From Pseudomonas sp. ML96 (GTDB taxonomy: Bacteria > Pseudomonadota > Gammaproteobacteria > Pseudomonadales > Pseudomonadaceae): DNA of 64,000 nucleotides. Where the stretch lies: contig NZ_JPMY01000045.1 of the NCBI RefSeq assembly GCF_000761545.1, positions 1-64,000 of the forward strand, read 5' to 3'. The notes below the pieces were generated by a model. The model searched no databases, was not told the DNA's origin, and saw only the letters and a program-made list of their open reading frames with translations. Shown in pieces: positions 51,749-60,100 of the stretch (positions are counted from its first letter, which is position 1; every line of letters starts with the position of its first letter). Made by a program: the position numbers and the translations under genes.

Positions 51749-52491
51749 TGCGCAAGGGACGTTTGCTCGGCCTCGGCGTCGGCCCCGGTGACCCGGAGCT
51801 GATCACCCTCAAGGCCCTGCGCCTGCTGCAGTCGGCACCGGTGGTGGGCTACTTCGTGGCCAAGGCCAAGGCCAGCAAGGGCCAGGGCGGCAACGCCTTT
51901 GGCATCATCGAAGACCATCTCACCGATGCGCAGCGCCGCCTGCCGCTGGTCTACCCGGTGACCACCGAGAAACTGGAGCCGCCGCTGACCTACGAGGATG
52001 TGATCGCCGACTTCTACGACACCTGCGCCGTGCAGATCGCCGCCGAGCTGGACGCCGGCCGCGACGTGGCGGTGATCTGCGAGGGCGACCCGTTCTTCTA
52101 CGGCTCCTACATGTACCTGCACGACCGCCTCGCCGAGCGTTATGAGGCCGAGGTAGTACCCGGCGTGTGCTCCATGCTCGGCTGCGCCTCGGTGCTGGGC
52201 ACGCCACTGGTGTACCGCAACCAATCCTTGAGCGTGCTCTCCGGCGTGCTGCCGGAAGAGGAACTGGAGCAGCGCCTGCGCACTGCCGAGGCCGCCGTGG
52301 TGATGAAGCTCGGCCGCAACTTCGACAAGGTGCGCCGTGTGCTGCAACGCCTCGGCATGGCCGAGCGCGCCCACTACGTGGAGCGCGCCACCATGGACAA
52401 CCAGCACATCGTGCCGCTGGACGAGGTCGACCCGCTGGCCTCGCCGTACTTCTCGATGATCCTGGTGCCCGGGGAGAAGTGGCGTGGCTGA
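51748..52491 (+). CDS. cobI: Precorrin-2 C20-methyltransferase CobI
   Basis: A 247-residue SAM-dependent methyltransferase converting precorrin-2 to precorrin-3A. Family blocks are GLGVGPGDPELITLKA near the start, VICEGDPFFYGSYMY in the middle and PYFSMILVPG at the end. The start is ATG at 51748 (TGATG overlap with cobH) or GTG one codon upstream at 51745. Confidence 0.94.
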   Translation: MRKGRLLGLGVGPGDPELITLKALRLLQSAPVVGYFVAKAKASKGQGGNAFGIIEDHLTDAQRRLPLVYPVTTEKLEPPLTYEDVIADFYDTCAVQIAAELDAGRDVAVICEGDPFFYGSYMYLHDRLAERYEAEVVPGVCSMLGCASVLGTPLVYRNQSLSVLSGVLPEEELEQRLRTAEAAVVMKLGRNFDKVRRVLQRLGMAERAHYVERATMDNQHIVPLDEVDPLASPYFSMILVPGEKWRG

Positions 52492-54151
52492 GTCCATGAG
52501 TCCCGCCGCCATTGTCATCCTCGGCGCCTCGGCGCTGGCCACCGCACGCCGTGTGCAGCAGCGCTATCCGCAGGCGCGCATCCACGGTTTGGCCGGACGG
52601 GTGGACGAGGTCGACGAGAGCTACCGTGAATTCGCCGAACACCTGCGCGGCCTGTACCGCGCGGGCACGCCGATCATTGCCCTGTGCGCCGCTGGCATCG
52701 TCATTCGCAGCCTGGCTTCGGCCCTGGTGGAGAAGGGCATGGAGCCGCCGGTACTGGCCCTGGCCGAGGACGGCAGCGCCGTGGTGCCGCTGCTCGGCGG
52801 CCTGGCTGGGGTCAACCGCTTGGCTCGCGAGCTGGGTGAGTGGCTGGCGGTGGCTCCGGCCATCACCACCAGCGGGGAGCTGCGCTTCGGCACCTGCCTG
52901 CTCGACCCGCCAGAGGGCTACGCCTTGGCCGATCTGGAGCAGGGCAAGCGCCTGGTCAGCGACCTGCTCGGCGGCGCGCGCCTGCGCCTCGAGGGTGAGG
53001 CACCCTGGCTGCAGCAGGCCAACCTGCCACTGCATGCCGAGGGTGAGCGCTGCCTGCGTATCGATGTGGCCGCCGCCAGCGGCGACGATGCGCTGCTGAT
53101 CCATCCGCGCCAGCTGCTGGCGCGTTGCGCCGAACCTTCTGCCGAACTGCCAGCTCATCTGCGCGCCGCGCTAGCCGAGGCCGGTCTGGCCGAGGCGGCG
53201 CTGGCCGCGCTGCTGGTCGAGGGCGAGGGGCGCGCATTGCCGTTCGCCGAACAGGCCGCTGCCGAGCTGAAGGTGCCTCTGCGTTTTATCGAGCCGAATA
53301 CGGCGCTGCCGCCAGCCTGCTACGAGGCCCCCGGCCTGAGCCTGCATCTGGCCGATAGCCCACAAACCGCTGCCGCCATCGGCCGCTCGCGTGGGCGCCT
53401 CAGCGTGGTCGGCATCGGCCCCGGCTGTGCTGAGCTACTGGCCCCGGCCGTGCGCCGCGCACTGGACGAGGCCGAGGATGTGCTCGGCTACGAGACCTAC
53501 GTGACCATGGCCGGCCCCTATCGCGCCGACCAATGCCTGCACGCCAGCGACAACCGCGAGGAGTTGCAGCGTGCCGCCCATGCCTTCGAGCTGGCCTCAC
53601 AGGGCCGCCGCGTGGTGATGGTGTCCTCCGGTGACCCCGGCGTGTTCGCCATGGCCGCCGCGGTGATGGAGGCGCTGGAAGCCTCCAGCGATGCGCGCTG
53701 GCAAGGCGTGGAGCTGGAAGTGTTGCCCGGCATCTCCGCCGCCCTGGCCACTGCCGCCCGTGCCGGCGCGCCGCTGGGCCACGACTTCTGCCTGATCTCG
53801 CTGTCCGACAACCTCAAGCCCTGGGCGGTGATCGAGAAACGCCTGCAGCACGCCGCCGCCGCCGACCTGGCCATGGCCTTCTACAACCCGATCTCCAAGG
53901 CGCGCCCCTGGCAGCTCGGTCGCGCCCTCGACCTGCTGCGCCAGCACCGCGAACCGCAGACCTTGGTGGTGCTTGGCCGCGACATCGGCCGCCCGGCCGA
54001 GGCCCTGCGCGTGCTCACCCTCGGCGAGCTGACCCCGGAGCTGGTGGACATGCGCACCCTGGTGATCATCGGCTCCAGCCAGACCCGGCGCTTCCCGCGC
54101 CAGGGCGGCGGCGAGTGGGTCTACACGCCGCGCTGGTATCCGCAGGACTGA
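52484..54151 (+). CDS. cobJ: CbiG-CobJ fusion: precorrin-3B C17-methyltransferase
   Basis: A 555-residue fusion. Residues 1-295 look like CbiG/CobE: ALCAAGIVIRSLASALVEKG and VVPLLGGLAGVNRLARELG fit the CbiG N-terminal domain, although the usual HxGGAN has become GLAGVN; a diverged CbiG C-terminal-like part follows. Residues 300-555 are CobJ (LSVVGIGPGCAELL, VSSGDPGVFAMA, AFYNPISKARPWQL), which methylates C17 and contracts the ring. Start is GTG at 52484 overlapping cobI; ATG at 52496 is an option. Confidence 0.93.
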   Translation: MAESMSPAAIVILGASALATARRVQQRYPQARIHGLAGRVDEVDESYREFAEHLRGLYRAGTPIIALCAAGIVIRSLASALVEKGMEPPVLALAEDGSAVVPLLGGLAGVNRLARELGEWLAVAPAITTSGELRFGTCLLDPPEGYALADLEQGKRLVSDLLGGARLRLEGEAPWLQQANLPLHAEGERCLRIDVAAASGDDALLIHPRQLLARCAEPSAELPAHLRAALAEAGLAEAALAALLVEGEGRALPFAEQAAAELKVPLRFIEPNTALPPACYEAPGLSLHLADSPQTAAAIGRSRGRLSVVGIGPGCAELLAPAVRRALDEAEDVLGYETYVTMAGPYRADQCLHASDNREELQRAAHAFELASQGRRVVMVSSGDPGVFAMAAAVMEALEASSDARWQGVELEVLPGISAALATAARAGAPLGHDFCLISLSDNLKPWAVIEKRLQHAAAADLAMAFYNPISKARPWQLGRALDLLRQHREPQTLVVLGRDIGRPAEALRVLTLGELTPELVDMRTLVIIGSSQTRRFPRQGGGEWVYTPRWYPQD

Positions 54152-54155
54152 AGGC

Positions 54156-54728
54156 CTACTCGGCCTTCAGTGCCTCACCGATGGCATAGAAGTGCCCGCC
54201 AGCCACATGGTGCAGGCTGCGCCATGCCGGGTCGGCTTCCTCGAAGTGCCAGTGGCCGTCGCGGAACACACGATCGTCGGCCCAGGCGCCGACCACTTCA
54301 CCGATGAACAGGTCGTAGGCCTGCTGGTTGTGCGGCTCGGCAATCAGCTCGCACACCAGCCAGGCCGAGCAACCTTGCACGGCGGGCAGATCGTGGCCGG
54401 GTAGCTCGAACAGCTCGACGCCGGCCTTGGTCAGTTTGTCTGGATCGTCCTTGAGGCTGTGGTTGCCGACCTGGTTGGTCAGCTGCAGCTGGGCGGCGGT
54501 GGGCACCTGGATGACGAAGCGGCCGCTGCGTTCGATCAGTTCGCGGGTGCGGGTGGCTTTGTCCAGCACCACGGTGAGCTTGGGTGGGGCGAAGTCCAGG
54601 GCGCAGCACCAGGCTGCGGCCATGACGTTGTCGACGCCGTCGTGGCGGGCTGACACCAGAACCGTAGGGCCGTGGTTTAGGAGGCGGTAGGCCTTGGCGA
54701 GGTCGACTGGTTTTTGATGAGGATTCAT
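54156..54728 (-). CDS. Flavin reductase-like split-barrel protein
   Basis: A 190-residue FMN-binding split-barrel protein of the flavin reductase-like family: VLVSARHDGVDNVMAAAWCC and LTVVLDKATRTRELIERSG match the FMN-site strands. It could reduce flavin with NAD(P)H. It converges with cobJ at 4 nt distance; a flavin reductase near cob genes could help cobalt reduction, but the opposite strand gives no operon support. Confidence 0.8.
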   Translation of the reverse strand: MNPHQKPVDLAKAYRLLNHGPTVLVSARHDGVDNVMAAAWCCALDFAPPKLTVVLDKATRTRELIERSGRFVIQVPTAAQLQLTNQVGNHSLKDDPDKLTKAGVELFELPGHDLPAVQGCSAWLVCELIAEPHNQQAYDLFIGEVVGAWADDRVFRDGHWHFEEADPAWRSLHHVAGGHFYAIGEALKAE

Positions 54729-55617
54729 CTGAGTGCTTCCTTACTGCGAGATGAATCGAATGCTCGCTTGGCAAGGTTGGGTTCGGCAACTGCGCTAGCC
54801 GATTGTTGTGTTGGCTGGGGCAGTGGTTCCGCCCTGCTGGGCGGGTTCTTTTTGGCAGTCGCCCGGATGGCCGGCCCCCAAAAAGGAACCAAAAGGTCTT
54901 GCCCCGCCATCCGGGTCTCGCTGAGCTCGACTTCCCTCACTCCATCGTTGCTCCAGGGGCACGCGTCGAAGGACCATCCTTGGCCCATCGTCGCTCTCGC
55001 GGCATCCATGCCGCTCAACCCCTTCCACAACGATTCCGTTTGGCCTCCTGAAGGGGGCGGTTGGAGTTGCCTGACAGTTCGGTATTCCTGATGGTTCCCG
55101 CGCTCTGCGTGGGAGCCCATCCCGTGGCGCTCTGTGCCACAGAGCTGCCGGTTAGCACAAAGCAATGAATGGACGCAGGAGCGTCAAAGGCTGCATTCCC
55201 ACGCGGAGCGTGGGAACGATCACGGCAACCCGCGAAGCGGAAAGATGAACAGCCAGGCAACTCGGAATCCGAACCCCGTCAGGAGGCTGAGTGGAGGTGT
55301 TGTGCAGGGGGACGCGAGGCAGGACGCCGAGCGAGGAACGAAGGGACAGGGACGTCCTTTCGTGACGGCCCCCGGAGCAGCACCGGAGCGAGGGAAGTCT
55401 GGCCGCAGGCCAGACCCGGATGTCGGGCGCGCTTTCTCTTTGGTTACTTTCTCTTTGCGCGTGCAAAGAGAAAGTAACTCGCCGTAAGGGCGAAAAGCGA
55501 TGTGATGCTGAATAGGGCGCATGGTTCTGGCTATTAGGCAGTGAGCGGCCAATAACGGACATCAACGAAGGATGTGAATAAGCCTGCGCAGGATCGTTCA
55601 CACCCATCTTCTGGAGG
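54729..55617. repeat. Non-coding stretch of assorted Pseudomonas-type repeats
   Basis: No gene is credible in these 889 bp. It holds a perfect 16-bp hairpin (55443-55458 with 55463-55478, GCGT loop), two copies of a short palindrome of the type GTTCCCACGCGGAGCGTGGG (about 55092-55112 and 55195-55217), and two longer modules (about 54870-55070 and 55310-55440) that I recall seeing as dispersed intergenic sequence in Pseudomonas. Several short frames exist but their translations are the familiar repeat artefacts. Confidence 0.65.
55443..55478. repeat. Perfect 16-bp hairpin
   Basis: GTTACTTTCTCTTTGC and its exact complement GCAAAGAGAAAGTAAC flank a GCGT loop. The stem is AT-rich and lacks a T-run, so it is more like a repeat-element end or processing site than a terminator. 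Confidence 0.75.
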
Positions 55618-57111
55618 TTAAAGCCCCGAAAGCTCCCCCGCTTGCCAACGCTGCTCACTGTTAGCCAGCGCCTGGGCAATATCACTGAGCTGAGTCGACG
55701 GCAGCTCCTTGGGCAGCGGGTCGAGGCCGACGCTGGCGAACAGTTGGCCATAGCTGTTGCGCAGTTCTGCATAGGCCAGGTCCCGGCGCAGGTCGGCCTG
55801 CAGAGCGTTGAGTTCGCCCTGAATCAGCTCCAACTCGCCGATGCCCTGTGCCTTGTGGCGATTGCGCAGCTGATCGGCGATCTGACTGTCGAGCTGGGCT
55901 AGCTCTTGGCTGGTCTGGAACTGGCGCTGTGCCTCGTTGAAGTTGGCGTTGGCGACATATAGCTGCGCCAGTACCGCCATCGACATGGCCTGGCGGCGCG
56001 CATCGGCCACTTCCTGCCCGGCCTTGGCGACGTCGATGGCGGCAGGCGCGGACAGCACGTTGAACAGGTTCCAGGTCACCTTGACGCCATAGTCTGCCCA
56101 GCTCTGGTTTACTAGGAAGCTGTTGCTGTCATAGTGCCCGCCGGCGGAGAACTCCAGGCCGGGTAGCAGACGCAGCATGGCCTTGCGCGTTTCTGCTGCA
56201 CTGATGCGCGCCTGATAGTCCTGCTCGCGCAGTTCGGGGCGGTTGGCCAGCGCTTCCTGGGCGAGGTGATCCATGTCGACCTTCAGTTCCGGCACCGAAT
56301 AATCGTTGCTGGCGGCGAGGGTCAGATCGGTGCCCAGGGGCAGGTTGATGAGGGTGGCCAGTTCGGTCTTGGCCAGAGACAAGGCACGGCGTTGTTCTTC
56401 CAGCTGGCGGGAGGCCTCGATCAGTGCGCGCTGATAGCTCAGCGCCTGGATCGGGTCACCGATGCGTTCGCTGCTCATGCGCTGGCTGCTGCTGCGCGCC
56501 TCGTCGACACGGGCCATCAGACTGTCGATCTGCTTCAGCAGGCGCTCGGCCGCTACGGCGCGCCAGTAGGCAGAGCGCACGTCCTGGATGATGGTGTGAA
56601 CTACTTTGCGGCGGCGCTCCTGCACGATCAGACGCTGGTCGCCCTGCTGCTTGGCGCTGACGTAGCTGACGCCGAAGTCGAGCACGTTCCACACCATGGT
56701 CAGGTCGGCGACGTCGCGGTCGCGGTCCTGCGAGGTAGAAGGTTCCAGCGATTGGGTGTTGGTCAGCACGCTCTGGCTGCTCGATGCGCTGACGTTGTTG
56801 CGGCCCGCGTAGCCCGCCGACATCGCCATGCGCGGCAGCATGTCGAAGGAGGCGAGGTCGACCTGACGCTTGGCCAGTGCCTCTTCCATGACCTTCAGAC
56901 GGGCTTCCAGATTGTACTTCACCGCACGGGCCATGGCGTCGTGCAGGGTCAGCGGACCGCTCAGCGGTTCCTGATCCTTGAACATCGTCTGTAGGTCGTC
57001 GCGCGCACGTTGCTCGCTGACATCGCGCTCGATCGGCTGGCTGGTCACGGCGCAGCCGCTGATCGCCAGCGCGAGCAAGCTCACGCCGAGCAGGTTCTTC
57101 TTGTTGTTCAT
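55618..57111 (-). CDS. TolC-family outer-membrane efflux lipoprotein
   Basis: A 497-residue outer-membrane channel protein. The signal ends in the lipobox ISGC (Cys20), so it is OprM/NodT-like. Two long alpha-helical halves each carry the OEP repeat (LTLHDAMARAVKYNLEARL and ALANRPELREQDYQARIS). It should form the trimeric exit duct for a type I-like system. It starts 58 bp after the adhesin gene stop, as the last of three genes on the minus strand. Confidence 0.9.
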   Translation of the reverse strand: MNNKKNLLGVSLLALAISGCAVTSQPIERDVSEQRARDDLQTMFKDQEPLSGPLTLHDAMARAVKYNLEARLKVMEEALAKRQVDLASFDMLPRMAMSAGYAGRNNVSASSSQSVLTNTQSLEPSTSQDRDRDVADLTMVWNVLDFGVSYVSAKQQGDQRLIVQERRRKVVHTIIQDVRSAYWRAVAAERLLKQIDSLMARVDEARSSSQRMSSERIGDPIQALSYQRALIEASRQLEEQRRALSLAKTELATLINLPLGTDLTLAASNDYSVPELKVDMDHLAQEALANRPELREQDYQARISAAETRKAMLRLLPGLEFSAGGHYDSNSFLVNQSWADYGVKVTWNLFNVLSAPAAIDVAKAGQEVADARRQAMSMAVLAQLYVANANFNEAQRQFQTSQELAQLDSQIADQLRNRHKAQGIGELELIQGELNALQADLRRDLAYAELRNSYGQLFASVGLDPLPKELPSTQLSDIAQALANSEQRWQAGELSGL

Positions 57112-57169
57112 CCTTGGCCGCCCCCTCGTTACGGCTCCATACAGATCTCAAATGTCGTGTGGTTCAGAT

Positions 57170-60100
57170 TCAGACGGACGCTTTGCTCTGCGCGAGCTGC
57201 CCCAGGGCCCAGGCCAGTTCGCGCTGTGGTTGTTGTTCCGCCTCGTGAAGTTGGTGCAACTGCTGGCTCAGACTGAGTGCGCCGAAGATGCCGGGCAGGC
57301 CGTCCTCGATGTCACTGCTGCGCCGGTCGAATATCTTGAGCGGTGCGGCTTCCTTGAAACCATCGTCGTTGAAGATGCCGGCCAGGGTACTGCTACCGAA
57401 CACCCCGCCGTTCCCGCCGCCGAAGCCAAGGAAGCCGGTGCCGGTCCCATCGCCATAGCTGTCGTTGCTACCGAATACTTGGGCGATGAAGCTCCTTTCC
57501 TGAGCGCTGTTCTGACTCAGGAAGATTTCGCTCAGTGGGCGAAAATCGCTGCCCACCGTCGGCGTATCGAGCAAGGGAAGCGGTACCAGCAGCGAGTCCA
57601 TTTGCGACGGTGGCGCCATGTCGGGCACGTCGGGCTGTAGTGGTGGCATCGGTATCGGGATGCGGTTCTCCGGCGTGGTGGTACGGAACTCGGGGTCACC
57701 GGTCGCCACACCGCCGATCAGGTAGCCGGCCGTGGACGCAGAGGTGGCCATCGTGTTGCCCTGGCCATCGGCGATACCACTGCCGTTGGCCGTCAGCGCC
57801 AGCCCCAGATTGCCCTGGCCGCTGACGCCGCTCACGGTGATGCGGTACGTGCGGGCGTCCAACTGCACCAGCGATTGCAGCGTACCGCTGGCGCTGCCGG
57901 TCGTGGCCAGAGTGAAATCTGCGAGGTCGACGCCGGTGACATCTTCGTTGAAGGTCACGGTGAAGCTCAGGGTGCTGGAACTGGTTGGCGAGGCGCCATC
58001 CAGGGCGATGCCGGCCTCAGGACCGGCAGCATCCACCAGCACCTGGCTGGTTGAGCCCACGTTGTTGAGTGTGGTCACGGTGTCATTGCCGGCGGCGTCC
58101 TTGAGCGTGCCGCCATTGGCCTGAAGGCCGTTGATGCTGATGCCGTTGTTGTCGAACTGACCGCTGCTGAGGGTGAGCCTGAACACCAGTGCGCTGCTGC
58201 CGCTGCCCGAGACGTAATCGGCGTAGACCACGCCACCGCCATCCAGCGTGACGGCGAGGCGCGGGATTCCAGCGCCGGTGTCGACCGTGATGGTTTCGTT
58301 GAAATTGACGGTGAAGTCGAGCGCCTGACCGGCGACGTAGGTGCCAGCGAGCGGCACGCTGACGCTGCCTACCACCGGCGCGGCGGTGTCGATGATCAGG
58401 GCGCTTTGACCGGCCAGGCCGTCGGGGCTGCCCACACTCGGTAGGGTGGTGAAGGCGGGATTGCCCAGGCTGACGCTGGCGATGGTAGCGCCGTTGAGCG
58501 ACAGCGCAGCGCTGCCGGTGTAGTCGAGATCGCTGCTCTGGTCGCCGACCTGCACCACATAGGCAAAGGTCAGGGTGTCGGTGCCGCTGCCGCCCACGTA
58601 AACAGCGCTGCGGTCGATGGCGCCGGTTTCCAGCAGCAGGGTGGGCACACCGCCGGATACGGTCACTGCCTGGTCGTAGGTGACATTGATCAAGACGGTG
58701 TCGCCCGCCTTGTAGATGCCGTCGGGACTGCCGCCGGCGACTCCGGTGACCGATGGGTTGGGCTGGGCGACGTTGATCAGGATGGTGTCGGTGTCGGTCT
58801 GGCCACCGCCGCTGCCCGATTGGCCGAGGTCGTCGGTGGTGATCTCCACCGAGGCGGGGCCGTAGTAGCCGCCAGTGGGGGAGAACGACAGCCCGGCCAG
58901 GGCGTTGTTGATGGCGCTGAGGGTGCCTTCGAAGGTCATGGTGCCGTCGCCGGTGCCGTTGCCGACCAGGAAGCTCACGCCGCTGAGGCTGCCCAGGGTG
59001 AGCACGCCGTTGCTGGCGGTGAGGGTGACGCGCACCGTGCCGCTGCCGGCGTCCACGTCGGCGATCGACAGCGCGTTGCCGTTGCCGGAGCTGAACACCA
59101 GGGTGCCGTCCTGCAACACGCTCTGGGTGCCCGGCACGCTGTTGACCGGGGCGTCGTTGACGGCGGTGACGGTGAGGGTGACGGTGGTGTGGTCGGTCTG
59201 GTTGCCGCCGCTGCCGGTGTTGCCGCCGTCGTCGATGGTCACGTCGAGCACCACGTTGCCGGTGGCATTGGCGGCGGTGGTGAAGTGCACGCCGTTAGCT
59301 GCAATGAAGGCATTGATGTTGGCAATGCTGCCGGTCAGGGTCATGGCACTGGCGGTGCCGCTGACGGTAACGCCGCTGCCGCTGGTGGCGGCCAGGCTGC
59401 CCGAGGCGACCGACAGGGTGACAGTTACCGTGCTGCTGCCGGCATCGACATCGCTGAACGAGATGCCAGTGAGCGCACCGGACACATCTTCGCTGATGGC
59501 GATTGAGCCGGGGGCGCTAATGGTCGGGGCATCATTGACCGCGGCAACCTGCAGCGTGACAGTCGTGCTGTTGATTTGCGCGCCACCGCTGCCGGTATTG
59601 CCGCCATCGTTGATGCTGGCCGTCAGGGTGACATTGCCGGTGGCGTTAGCAGCCGTGGTGAAGCTGACATTGCTGCCGCCGATAAAGGCATTGATGTTGG
59701 CGATGCTGCCGGTCAGGGTCATGGTGCTGGAGGTGCCGCCAACAGTAACGCCACCACCACTGGTAGCAGCCAGGCCGCCTGAGGCTACGGACAGGGTGAC
59801 GGTGACTGAGGCGCTGCCGGCGTCGGCGTCGCTGAAGCTGATGCCGGTAATGGCGCCAGGGGTGTCTTCGCTGACGCTGATGGTCGCAGGTGCCGTGACC
59901 TGTGGAGCGTCATTGATGTTGGCCACGCTTACGGTCTTGGTGGCAGTTGGACTATCACTCTGCCCGTCGTTGACGACAAAACTGATGGTGCGGGTAGCGG
60001 TGCCAGGGGTATCGCTGCTATTGCTGTAAGTCACCGAACGCAGGGCTGCCTGCCATTGCGCGAGGGTGGCGCTGGCGCCGGCGGAGGTCAGGGTCAGCTC

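Noticed and set aside
55134..55487. 117-codon frame in the repeat region
   Set aside because: Translation of repeat elements in several frames on both strands; no ribosome site or coding pattern.
59162..59914. CRISPR-like repetition
   Set aside because: The periodic sequence encodes protein modules of about 125 residues in one frame; there are no short repeats with unique spacers.
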